Shown: piece after piece, positions 49,961 through 61,050 of the stretch
Layout: every line of letters starts with the position of its first letter
Numbering within the stretch: the first letter of the stretch is position 1
Assembly: GCF_945859685.1 (NCBI RefSeq)
Contig: NC_079148.1
Location: 143,093,133 to 143,157,132 of the forward strand
Direction: 5' to 3'
Source: Eupeodes corollae
Lineage: Eukaryota > Arthropoda > Insecta > Diptera > Syrphidae
Length of the DNA stretch: 64,000 nucleotides
Notes under the pieces: generated by a model
Seen by the model: the letters and a program-made list of their open reading frames with translations, nothing else
Databases searched by the model: none
Told to the model about the DNA's origin: nothing
Made by a program: the position numbers and the translations under genes

Positions 49961-50293
49961 CAATCGACTAAGCGCTTAGCGTAACGATAATTACTATTGA
50001 AGGATTTGTACATTTTTGGCAGTCCCCTGTGAAAATTTTTCCAAATTTAAATTATATTTCCAACTTAAGACCCTACAAAATATGTGTTTGCTCAATGAAA
50101 ACAGAAATCTTGACATGTGAATTAATTCACGGGGAATGGTATCAAATTAAATTCTGCAACATTTTAGCTTTCAATTTTTCATATGAAAAAATATTGCTGT
50201 GAAACTTAGGGATTCTCTTCATTTCAAATTTTATGAAAAGTGAAATTTTTATTAAATGAACTAGCAATTAAAAGCAAATAGATTTCACATAAA

Positions 50294-50355
50294 TTTATGG
50301 GAATTAATCATTTCTTAAATGAAGTTTATGGGAATTAATCATTTCTTAAATGAAA
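50294..50355. repeat. 31-bp tandem duplication
   Basis: TTTATGGGAATTAATCATTT begins at 50294 and again at 50325, each continuing through CTTAAATGAA. The period is 31 bp and the copies are identical over nearly the whole unit. Confidence 0.85.
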
Positions 50356-50929
50356 ATTTGATAGATTCCACAAGACATTTTTTCGAAAGTGAAATATTTC
50401 TTGAAAATTTAAGACTTCTTTTTAAAAAAATCTTAAATTTGGAATGTAAATTCGTGATTTTTTCTTTAGTATTTTATTTTCATTTCACATATAAGAGTTT
50501 TCACGACAAGTTCAAGAAAATTCCTCTGTCCCTACAGAACTGAGACAGAGTGTTCAAGTCTGTATATACTTTAAGAGAATCTATTTTTAGACAAATATTA
50601 AGAAGATAAATCCCAATTCTAATCAACAGAGCGTTCATTAATTTATGAGAGCTAAAATCGATGTTGAACACCTTCTTCAATAATTATAATTCCTCTATCT
50701 CGTACATAAACGAGAATAGGCAGACGAAAAATAATAGAGCCAAGCAGGCAAGTCTACTTTTGTTATATTCAAGAAGATAGCTGATGGCTTGAAATTAATT
50801 CAACTTCAAGACCCCTTTTTTTATTTTATTTAATTTTGCGCCCCAACTAATGTAGCCAGCAGAAGTAGCATCGGAGCTCCTTCTGCAGCAAAGTTTATTT
50901 ATTAGCTGATGACACGCTCGCCACTATCA

Positions 50930-51572
50930 TCTCTTATAAGATGTATGCCCGTTTTCGTCTATGCCAATGCCGACCCCAGGTCTACCAACAACAACATCAT
51001 CAAGCACATAAAGAGTAAGTGGTACACGAACACTTCAGAGGGAAGGCTTAGTTTATGGTCTTGAAATTCTTCCAAAAGCAAGGGCACGAGACTCTACAGC
51101 TAAGACGAAGAAAATACAGAATACCGAAACGAAGAACCAACTCAAGCGTTAGTTTATCGCTTTTAACATATATTAAGGGTTCAACGCAAGCAGCAAAATA
51201 GGGACTCTTATGCACAAAATTAAACCCTCCGCTGTTGGCGCTGCTGTGCTCTGCATACCGACCTATGTCTTCCGTCACCGAAAACAAAATGCAACTTGAA
51301 CTTTAAAATATGGAAGCAAGGCTGAGTCGATGGAATTTTTATGCAAGCTTGGGGTCAAGAGCGACACCAAAAAGACTTTGCTGCTGCATTTTTAAGCGTT
51401 GCGTCTTTGACGTACGTATAAGCAGCTCCTCGCCACCGTGCGTCCGTCGGTCGTTGTTGTCGTCGGTAATGTCGTAGTTGGTCGTCGTCGCGTCAGGGAA
51501 TTAATTGCGGATTTAGTATTCACGAGGGAAACGTGTCAGGGGATTTACTGTACCTTGCATGTAGTACTTTGG
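50930..51572 (+). other. GC-richer island ending in a strong splice donor
   Basis: This island is rich in CGTCGTCGG and CGTCGCGTC (51420-51500), following TATAAG at about 51417. It ends at TTTGG/GTAAGTT (51572/51573), a near-consensus 5' splice site. It may be a non-coding first exon spliced to 52106 or 52166. Inference only. Confidence 0.3.
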
Positions 51573-52105
51573 GTAAGTTATAAAACTTGCATCTAAATAA
51601 TGTGACGGTAGACGAACAAAAAAAAGAAAAAAGAAAAGGTTGCAACGATTAAGGAAAAGTGGCTCTATAGAAGTTTAATTGCCGTGTCGTAAAATGCATG
51701 CCACTTTAATGCTGTTGTTGTTGTTGTTTTTGTTTTCGAGGTTGTTGTTGTTTTGATTCCAGGGTTTATTGTTTTTTTTATTTTTATTATTTTACTGTTT
51801 TTTCTTCTGAAGAAATTTTCACCTGTGATGTTTGTGGAAGCAGCAAACTCACTGAGCTAAGAATTTGAAATGTGATTAGAGAGGAAAAATGGGGTTTTTG
51901 AAGTGTATTTTTTTTTTGGTAACTTAACCGCATTTTAAATTAAAATTTCACACAAAATTTAATTTTAAGAGGCCACTAAATAAACGGGAGCTGGAGCAAT
52001 GAATTATTTTTATTTGTATTTTTGGAAAATATAAAAGAAAATTAAGAAAAGAATGTACAAACATTAAACTATTTTTTTTAAAACATGTTGTTTTTTTTAT
52101 TGCAG

Positions 52106-52238
52106 TTTTGACAACGTCAGTGGAATTTTATATGAGTTATTTTAAGTCGGTTTTTTTAAGTATAGGTAAGCGTGACCTGCATTGTCTAACGAGGGCAATA
52201 AAATAGCTGAAATGAGTGGACTGCAGAGAACATCAGAG
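52106..52238 (+). CDS. possible first coding exon of an unidentified gene
   Basis: A pyrimidine tract ending ATTGCAG at 52105 precedes this stretch; a second acceptor-like TTTAAGTATAG lies at 52165. An ATG at 52212 opens MSGLQRTSE and the ninth codon is followed directly by a consensus donor, GAG/GTAAGT, at 52238/52239. An upstream ATG at 52131 gives a 24-codon frame ending in TAG, as in many 5' UTRs. No later exon is recognisable in the window, so the next intron would exceed 11 kb. I do not recognise the nine residues. It could be chance. Confidence 0.3.
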
Positions 52239-52239
52239 G

Positions 52240-53330
52240 TAAGTTTATTGGAGTTTGTTTTATGTTGGACTGTTTTCCATTTATTGCAAAGTTCTTAAGA
52301 AAACATTTATTGGTACTTAAGTTTTGAGGCGGGACTTTGTTGTTGTTGGGAATTAAAATAAATGTTTTATCCTGAAAAAAAAAATTCAAACCGAGTTCAC
52401 TCATGAACATATTCCAATGGAATTTCGTCTTATTTTTAACTTCAAAATCAATTAAGGTGAAAAATCAAAGATCCAATAAGCTATTTACACGATCAAACCA
52501 ACATTTTCTGACATTTTTCAAAGGTTCCATAAAATTTGCATGTTTTTTTGATTCACAAAAAAAGACCGAAATACTTTATTTATATAAGATGGAGCTTTTG
52601 CAAGAGGTTAAGTATTTAGGGAAATAACAACGGTATTTTTTAAGGGTGCAACCTCAAGCCATGATGGAGAATTCACAAAGTTGTTTAAGTTTTAGTGGAC
52701 TTAAATGAACACACTATACTATATATCAAAGTGTCTGGAACGTTACCCGAATAGAACCAAAATTTTGACAAATAAATAATTCAATCATTTGATCGTGTTT
52801 TTGAACGCTACCATGATGATTAAAAAAAAAACAACATTAATAAATGACAACTAATTTGACAGCTGAATAGATGATGCTTCAACAATATGGTTGCAATCAA
52901 CCGTCAAAGTTTCGAATAAACTAAATTGGTTATTTTTATCAGCTACAGATTAGTACAGAAATGTATACTTTCATCTTCGAAAACTCATTTAAAACTATTT
53001 CATTCATTAGAAATTGAAAACTCATACTCAATATTGCTTCATATTGGGTGATTTTTAATAGCTTGAGAGCTTTAAATAGGAGCACAAGACGGAAATATTG
53101 ATGGAATGAATTTTTAATTGTTTAAATCTGATAGATGATTTTATGGCATTGGGAAGATACGCTTTCAAACTGACGTTTTTCTTTGTAGTAATTTTGCATA
53201 CTGTAGTTCAAAACTTGGAAACTCATGAAGTATCCTAATGATTTCTATTGAATGGATGTACACCAGTTTTCTGAAAACCCGAAATATTGTTTTTCATAGA
53301 AAATGCAGAAATATACTGTTTTTCCGGGAT
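52240..53330. other. AT-rich DNA, no gene seen
   Basis: No supported gene. If the exon at 52106-52238 is real, this is intron. Confidence 0.4.
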
Positions 53331-53339
53331 TAGATAACA

Positions 53340-54322
53340 TCCATGCATTCATGGCCTCTCTATATCGACCTTTAAAAGGTCCATAAACAGAAACATCCAG
53401 TGGCTGCAGTGAGATGGAAACGTTACAATTGTTATATTATTTTCTCTAGCCAACGTGACGATGTTAATTGTTATGTGGCTAGGATGGTTGTCACATAGTA
53501 TTAAACAAAGGTTTTCTTCAGAGGGCTTAACGTATTTAATAAAGTGGATCATGGCCTTGTAGAAACTCTCTTCAGTTATCCAACCACTTGGGTTGGCTAG
53601 AATCAGTTAACCGTTTGGACAACCTTGTAACATAAATTCCTTGAAATGGACTCTAGGAAACACAAACACAGGAGGAACGGTGCCACTAGAAACATTAATG
53701 AATCCAAGCTTTGTGACTAACTGTCCTCTTTCCGCCAATGTCACCTGTCCAACTTCTTGGAACCCTCGGGTTGAAACTACTTTTGGCGCATTCGTCACTG
53801 TTGAACACCCAGCTTCGTCAGGTTTCAATATCATATGAGGTGCAATTTTCTTTTTATTTAATATGATTGCAAGATTTTCGTAAAACTTACTGACATTTTC
53901 TTGGTTAAAAGATGTAGCCCTGGATAGAGATGTATTTTTAGGTTTGCTTACTGATAATGAAGGATTTCTCTTCATGAACCCACGAAACCAATTCTTTGTG
54001 GCCTTTTTTTGCTCAAAACATTTTTATGGTGCAACATGATTTACAGCTGCAAATTGATAAGCTAACTCTTTCTCCTTGGTCGTTGTGAGTCCATTGCACA
54101 TCCTCGAAGATCTTTTTAAATAATCTGCAAGTTGTTGCTTTTGTTCACGTGTAAGAATTCTTTTATTTCCAATGTTTGGATCATGAGTAAAAGCAGTTGA
54201 AGACCCTTTAGCTTTCTTAACAAGGTCCGACAGATTGAATTGACTGTCCTTTTTTTAGTTCATCTTCCACAGCAGACTCTATTGCGGCTTTTTTTTAGAC
54301 AAATCCTCTTTTTTGGCGGCAT
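53340..54322 (-). pseudogene. pogo/Tigger-like transposase, broken
   Basis: Read on the minus strand from the ATG at 54322 (MPPKKR). There follow KKGQSIQSVG and the helix-turn-helix region LTREQKQQLADYLKRSSR (about 54110-54160) and KATKNWFRGFMKRNPSLSVS. The DDE domain has ILKPDEAGCSTV (first Asp at 53817-53819), LAERGQLVT, GTVPPVFVFPR, LILCDNHPSH (second Asp) and, after a frameshift near 53415, LQPLDVSVYGPFKGRYR. This is the layout of pogo-family transposases. An in-frame stop near 54030, a frameshift near 54270, a stop near 53608 and the 53415 lesion inactivate it. Inverted repeats were not recognised. Confidence 0.85.
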
Positions 54323-54388
54323 CTAATAGTTAGAAAAAGGTAATAACAAACTCCATGCAGGAGTAATGAATCGGACAGCCACTGGCGA

Positions 54389-54412
54389 ATTGAATCGGAC
54401 GTCCGATTCAAT
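54389..54412. repeat. 24-bp perfect palindrome
   Basis: Each half is ATTGAATCGGAC, meeting its own complement with no spacer. A further TGAATCGGAC lies just upstream at 54367-54376, in direct orientation with the left half. Confidence 0.9.
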
Positions 54413-54419
54413 GCAAATC

Positions 54420-55640
54420 TAACCTTAAAACAGTTCGACTAAAATCTAACAAATAAAGTTTTGATAGAACTATAACTCACCGCTTTTTATATTTTTGACA
54501 AAATATCACAACAGATAAAAACACCACAATTGTAGGTTAAGATAATATTGAATTTTTAATCACATTGCAAATATACGCTTTTTTACAAAACTAATGAGCA
54601 AAAGTAAACTAAATAATGGATGCCAGAGTCTGTCATTTTTGTGGGTTTATCTATGGTTATCAGTGGTGCCAACAACCAAAACAATAATTTTTTTCTTTCA
54701 GAAGTTTTAGGGATATCTATAATGTCCGTTTCATAACCCGTCCGTTTCATAGGGTATTTTTAATGACGATATTCATAATTTGTCGGGATCGTCCGTCCAA
54801 TTTTTCACTACTTTTTCCAAAAAATAGCCATATGGCTTCAATGCTTCCAATGCCGAAACAGTTGGTGATTTTTCGAGAAAAACTAATTAACCTAACATAG
54901 CCCACCAAATGTATTCGAGAGGCTTAAAGTTCAACAAAAGAGAAGATCATTCACAATAAGAACAGTTGTTTTCCTTATTTTAAAATTATTTTCAAAGAAA
55001 CGAGGCCCGATGATGCCGGCACCATGTAAACCACAAGTAACAATTTATTTCAATGAGTGTAAGATAAACACTTTTGTCAATTTTCTAAGAAATTTGCTAA
55101 CGCATTTTCTTTCAAAGTAAATGTCCACAATTTGGAAGCATTGTTTTGACGTTTAACGATTTATAATGAATTTGTCAAACCTTACTGAATAGAAATGTCA
55201 ACGGAGTTTGATATTCTCAACTCAACTGTCAAACCATAGACAACAACCATCTCATGTGGCTTTAAGAAAATACTCTTTATTCTTCTGACAAACATATGTC
55301 AATGAAATCCGTGATTATGCTAATGATTGATGCTGTCAAAACCAAATCGAAAAGTAGGAACATACCTTAGCAGCACAATGCGTTTTTGCCTTAAAATGTG
55401 CTTAGAACAGTGGCGAAAAAAGTGTTTATTATTTTCTACGGGTTTCATTAATTAAAAGCTGTTTGTTTATAAATCAATTAGTTAAATAAAGATCCTGATA
55501 ATATTGCTCATGACTCTATAGGGTTTTCAATAAGAAATTCAAATTTGAGTAGACCTGTATTTTGACAGCTGTCACTTCTAAGATTGTCATTTTTTGACAT
55601 TTAACTAAACTACACCATTTTTAAAAAATTGCATTTGTAT
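54420..55640. other. intergenic DNA, no gene seen
   Basis: No supported gene. GTCCGTTTCATA is directly repeated at about 54724 and 54740, echoing the GTCCG of the palindrome about 320 bp upstream. These may belong to the end of the pogo-like element. Confidence 0.4.
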
Positions 55641-55659
55641 TTTATTCATTTCAAAAATC

Positions 55660-57250
55660 GCTTACAAGGTAGGACATGAGTCTTATAAAGTGTTGCAAGG
55701 CTTTACATTAATTTCAGAATTGGAATACAAATTATATACCAAAGACTTCTATTTACATATTTTATAAAGAAAAGGAAATTTAACATCAATTATTTGCCAA
55801 ATTGTTAAAAAGTAAAAATTTAAATCTTCTTATACTCTTTATTTTTCTCATAGCGATGGGCAGAGAGTTCCAAAGGCGTCCAATATGAATACAAAATTGA
55901 CGCTCAGTATTTAGAAAATTGTATCGGGCTAATATTAAACAAAGGACCTTGTTGAATGTGGGAAATTCAGCTTACCGTATGGACAATAAGGTTATTGTGT
56001 TTGAATGATTCCATGCAGGTAACTCAGAGAGCGAAAGTTTATGAAGCTGTCTAGGCTACAAAATAGCGGGCAATATTGTCACACAGTCTAGTTTACAAAA
56101 GATTTCACACCCATACAGCACAATTGGTAGCATAAGGGCCTAAGCAAGTAGCAGTTTAGTTTTGATCGGAAGGAAATTTCGAGTAACTTGAAGAAGGCGG
56201 GACTTCCATAGACTTTACCAATGGCACTATTAAGGTGGTCATCCCAAGTGAGAGTGCGGTTGAATACTACTCCTTTCTAGCAGTACTAAAATATTCAATG
56301 GTTTTTTGACCACTGTGAAATGCCTCGTTCATTAAAGCCGTGGCATTATTTTTAGCCCCAAAAGGTCGACTTATCAGGAACAGCACAACATCAGCATAAA
56401 GATGAATCAAAAAATGTTTAGCAATGTGGTAACTCATTTATGTAAAGTGAGAAGAGGATTGGTCCAAATATAGATCCCTGTGGTACTTCATTCAAAACAT
56501 TGAGAAATCCATTGGCCACCACGCATTGTTGCCTTTCGCTGAGATATTAAAGCACAAGGTTACAGGACTCTAAAGAAAACCCTAAGTTAATTCGCAACTT
56601 TCTACAAAGAATTGAGTGGTTATAATCTAACAGTGTTAGCAATGTAACATGATCACTGTCCACTGCCATTCTTATTTCATCAGTTACAAAAAGTTAGTAA
56701 GGATTTGCAGCTGCGCTTCGGTCGAAAACCAGACTGACAGATACTTAATTTAACAGGTAAGATATTTTTTGATCTGTCCCAGAATAGTTTTTTCAAACAC
56801 CTTCGAAAGAATCTGTAGCAGTACCTGTTTGCTTTTTGTATAGTATGGGAATAATCTAAGCCTTCTTCCATTCTAAAGGAAACTCGGAAGTAGTCAATAT
56901 GCTGTTAAATATGTAGGTTATATAGCGCAGTATATATGGAAGCAGTAGTCTCAAGAACTTAGGGTTCCTTTGGTCCAGGCCAGTAGCATTAGATTTAATC
57001 GATATTATTGTATCTACAATGTCTTAATCTTGTGATCTTTTAAAACTCAAAGAGCTGTTGATAGCATTTGGTTCATCCTCAGTAAGGAAATGAACGGGTG
57101 GAGCAACGTTTAAGGGCATGGACGTAAACTTTTTGTTGAGTGCATCACAATCGACGTCACCAACAGGCTTTTCAGATTTTTTCCCAATACCGATTTCACG
57201 CACGTTTTTTCATAGGTTTTAGTCAAAGTTTAAAGGACCAAGTTTATTTT
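55660..57250 (-). mobile_element. LINE remnant, jockey/CR1-like (copy 2)
   Basis: A longer minus-strand relative of the remnant at 3180-4260. It shows NSILTTSEFPLEWKKA (about 56865-56910), the fingers NILPVKLSICQSGFRPKRSC (about 56690-56760) and IHLYADVVLFLISRP (about 56365-56410), where YADD is expected. The frame is broken. The 3' UTR near 55665 (GTAGGACATGAGTCTTATA) is shared with copy 1. The same Asp-to-Val change in both copies is notable. Confidence 0.8.
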
Positions 57251-57399
57251 CATAATAAGGTCTTTTTCCCGTTTTGACCATTACGAGAACTTGATTACGC
57301 AGTCTGCAATACAATTTGTGGGAGTGCACCAGTTTTTAACGTCTCCATTTACTGTAGGCTACTGTTTCGCTATAGTCGAAATAAAAGATTTTTAGAAAA

Positions 57400-58348
57400 A
57401 TGTCTCTGCGTGCGTGTGTACGTGCGTTCGTACGTCTGTACACTCGCTACGTTTTTTCGTCGTCCATAGAACCAGAAGAGATATCGACTTCTAATAAATT
57501 TTGTTGTACAGAAAATACGGCGGAAAGATGCAAAAAGGGCTCTCAAGAATATTTCGTGGGTGGTTTTTTACCAATGCAGTTTAAAAAAAGGTGAACATTT
57601 TTGGAAAAAAATCTAATCAACAGTTTTTTTTATAAATCAAAAAAGCTGAACAATTTTGTAACCTCGAAAATTTTACGAATACAAAATGATTTTATCTCCA
57701 AAACAATTTTGTGTAACGAAAACTAACGTTTTTAACATTAGGTAAAATTTTGAGAAAAATCGAATTTCATGTTTTTTTACAAAAAATAAAAACCTAAAAG
57801 GGAATGAATAAAAGTTGTTAAAAATTGATTTTCGACTCAAATATCTATTCAAAACTTTGAGATATTGGCTTCAACATTTGGTAATGTTCTGAGAAAAATC
57901 GAATTGTTAGTTGGTTTACAAAAAATAAAATATTGGTTTGAAACAAATTTTATATCACAGAAAATATTAATACAACAGTCAGTTTCGTCTTAAAAAATTA
58001 AAATTTACAAAAAATGGAACCCAAACTTGATAAAAATGTATGTTCGGTTTTCGACCCCTCCTAAATAATAGAACACATTGACTTCAAATTAATTTCATTC
58101 ATCAATTTTGTTTTTGTGTTTGTATAAGAAATAAAATCTTTTGAAGAAATGCTGAAAAAAATTGATTTTCGACTAAAAATCTCATTAACAAAAATAGTTT
58201 TTGAAATCAAACTGTTTCGTCATATATGTAATATATTGTTTTTAATTTTAATTTTGTTTAAATAATTCAACTGACACCTTTTTTAACAAAACACGAAAAC
58301 CTACAAACCTTTCAAGCAAGTTCAAAAGACAGATGGGATGGGAAGTTA
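57400..58348 (-). repeat. unclassified 0.9-1 kb repeat, copy 2
   Basis: Minus-strand copy of the family at 30755-31650 and 61044-62100. On the plus strand it opens with GTGCGTGTGTACGTGCG, then CGTTTTTTCGTCG and GATGCAAAAAGGGCTCTCAAG. It closes with GATGGGATGGGAAGTTATA at about 58332-58350. The flank beyond (TTCGCATCCCAG) also resembles the flank of copy 3, so the true border may lie about 25 bp further right. No conserved frame. Confidence 0.75.
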
Positions 58349-58399
58349 TAAGTGTGGTTCGCATCCCAGCCTCTTTTTTCTAATGTTTTGAGATTTTTT

Positions 58400-60560
58400 A
58401 GAAACCAAATGATAAAAACCATCATCTTTATTTTAGTCAATAAAGCACTGTCAAATGTTCTAATATTTTATCATTTGATACCATTTTAAACCTTTAAGCC
58501 CATGAATTAAGTAATGTACAAAGATTTACCGGAAATCAAAAGATCTAAATTTTTTGAGATAACTATGTGCACTAAGTCACGTCAAAATATCGAAGCTCAT
58601 AAACTAAATTATTTTACGATCAGCTGTCCTTGTATATTATAATTCAATTTTGACCATTCACGGGAAGTTGACACACTCGGTATCTTTTTAAAGTCGAATT
58701 TATTAATCAAACACCGGAACCAAGTCATATTAAAAAATAAAGATACCAAATGTTATAATCTACAAAAACCCTTTATCATTTTTCAATATGCACATAGTTT
58801 GTACGTAGGTAAGCATCAATACCTTTTTATATCGGTATTTACCTTCGTTTCGAATTGAATATAAATAAAAAAATTAAAAAAACATTTCATCTTGCCGTAG
58901 AAAAAATAAATGTTGACAATTTAAATGCTCAAGGCGTAGATGTGATCAGGGTTTTAATTACACCGACACTACATTCCATTCATCAATAAAAACCAAACAG
59001 AAAACAGATGATAGTAATAAACCTAGAAAAGGCCAAAAAAAAGATAAAAAACAAAAACAAACTTCTCGAACAGTTCCTTCAAAATTCATCACCATCATCA
59101 AATATAACACGGCACGGGAGCATTTAAAAATTCTGTAGAAAAAACTCCCTTTTGTTTAAGGTTCATTAGTGTACGACTAATAGCATAATTACACTACACA
59201 GTAATAAAACAAAAACAAAAACAACAACAAAAATATTAAAATTATTATTGAAGCTCCTAATTTCCACCAAGGGGCAAGTTGAAGAACACACCAAAAACAT
59301 CGCACACCTTCTGAAGTACTGTTGTCTTAAGCACTCCATAGAAGCATTCAACCCATTATTTCAAAAAATGGCAAGGGAGACATTCTCGGTTTTTGAAAGT
59401 TCCGGGTCTTATAATATTACATGCTTTAACTTTAATTCCACCGTAAAACTTTCAAAAATATTCTTAAATATAAATATTTAATGGTTGGTGTAGGAATACA
59501 GACTAGAGGTATTGAGGTATGTGGACTCGTAAAAGTAAAAAGAACGAGTGCCTCCCATGTACTTTAAATTTAAAGACTCAATGGTTTTTATTGAATGGAA
59601 TTTCCATTCAAAGTTAATGACGCACGGAACGCATTTTACGAGCCAAGTCAAATTGAAGACACAAAACAGAAAAGCCTCATAAAAATAGTCTATGTTCGTT
59701 TGTAAGTTCTGTCTTCACTATATACGAGTAGTACTGACGTTCATACGACACCAAGCAACGAGAAGAGACGCGAGTAGTGCATAGTTTGGTGTACACCACC
59801 GCCGCCGCCGCGGTCGCGGCCGCTCCGATATACATACATATACCCAATGGTGATTGGATATGAAACTTGAAAGACAATTAAAATCTTGGAATGTTCAGCA
59901 TGAGGAAGGAGGGCAACTCGCTTTAGGTGGGGCAGGTAGGTAGGTAAGGTAGTTTTTATGTACTACTGATATGGAGACGGACGCTTCGTACAGCTTTGGA
60001 GCTATAAAGGAATTAATTATCCATCAAGAAGCAAAGTGAACAATATTATTATTTTGTTACCTATACCTATATATAATAAGAATACGAGAAACGTCCCGCA
60101 TTTTTATGACTTCAAAGGAGCTCAAGACTTATCCTATAGATCATCTAAAAATATGCGACCGACTTTAGTAGTTTCTAGAATACCCGGAAATGCAATTGAA
60201 ATGTGTATTTTAGTGCCAAATTGAATTTCTCTATAAAAACAAACATAACTTTATTTAGAATGGAGATTAATATTTTTAAATCAAAATAAACTTTTCTCAA
60301 GAAGTTATGACAAATGATGTTTGATCATATGACCGAAGGAAATAAGAAAAGTGACAGAACTTATGCTACCCACGTTATGCAGGACTTTTCATTTTTATGA
60401 GAATGGATTTTTTTAGGTTGGTATCACTTTTTTAACTTGCGGCCATTTTGTCAGCTCTCAGGTGATTTATTTTGTTTTTGATTTGGCATTTTTCAATACA
60501 AGTAAACTGACGCCTAAACAAAGCTTAAAATTGTCACAATTTTCAAACCAGGGTTTAGGC
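58400..60560. other. intergenic DNA with a small GC-rich patch
   Basis: No supported gene. At 59790-59825 a GCCGCCGCCGCGGTCGCGGCC patch stands out. GGTAGGTAGGTAAGGTAG at about 59932-59950 resembles a similar string near 20180-20215. A 66-aa minus frame across the patch gives a polyalanine run and is not believed to be a gene. Confidence 0.4.
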
Positions 60561-60589
60561 GCCAAAAACTGGAATATTTGGAGTGATGA

Positions 60590-61050
60590 TAAGCCTCAAT
60601 TAAATTTTGAGACGCTGTGACGAAAACAGAATATTTGTAGGGCTTCATGGGATATTGTGGAGGATTCTCCAGTCTTCTTTAAAAAATGATGTAGGCAAGA
60701 ATGTAACGTTGCAGTCAATGGTGACCGCTAGAGAGCCATGATTATTGACTTTTTCTTGCATGAAATCAACAACTTAAGCTTGATGTTCCAAACCTATAGT
60801 TCGCTGTGTAAAATGTCACATAGCTCATGCCAAAGTGTGTTTGAGTAATTTCGTGAGTTAGTCTCGAAGATCGTGTTATTTAACACCGCTTGACTATTTT
60901 CTGGGAAATGTTAAGTTAGGTAAGTCGAATTGACAACTGACCACTTAGAGGACAAAATTCGTCCCGGAATATTTATTATATGGGCACAAATTTTGGAAAA
61001 AGTCAATGAAAATTGGACTTTAAAATTAGACTACGTTCGAACTAGCCCTG
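60590..61050 (+). pseudogene. mariner-superfamily transposase, C-terminal remnant
   Basis: Plus-strand fragments: FFKN-like near 60675, then GKNVTLQSMVTAR (about 60695), IIDFFLHEINN (60740), SKIVLF/EDRVI near 60865, and TTDHLEDKIRPG with LEKVNENWTLKLDYVRTSPG to about 61050. Order and content match the last third of the transposase seen at 44.5-44.9 kb. It has many stops. The 1-kb repeat copy 3 begins at its 3' end. Confidence 0.6.

Larger units (their letters stand above)
48200..50540. repeat. AT-rich domain with diffuse TTCACGTGAAATGAAA repeats
   Basis: Variants of AATTCACGTGAAATGAAAA recur on the plus strand (about 48417, 49324, 49672, 50132). Related GTGAAATG/CATTTCAC words occur across the region, often with AAATTG(G/A)ATTCCAC nearby. 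Units are irregularly spaced and no gene is seen. It may be an old satellite or a decayed repeat cluster. Confidence 0.45.

Noticed and set aside
57400..57594. 64-aa frame starting MSLRACVRAFVR
   Set aside because: It translates the CGTGCGTNCGT tract of the unclassified repeat. The same tract in the other copies is not open.
59677..59877. 66-aa minus frame with a polyalanine run
   Set aside because: The alanines come from a GCC/GCG repeat patch. Nothing else supports a gene.
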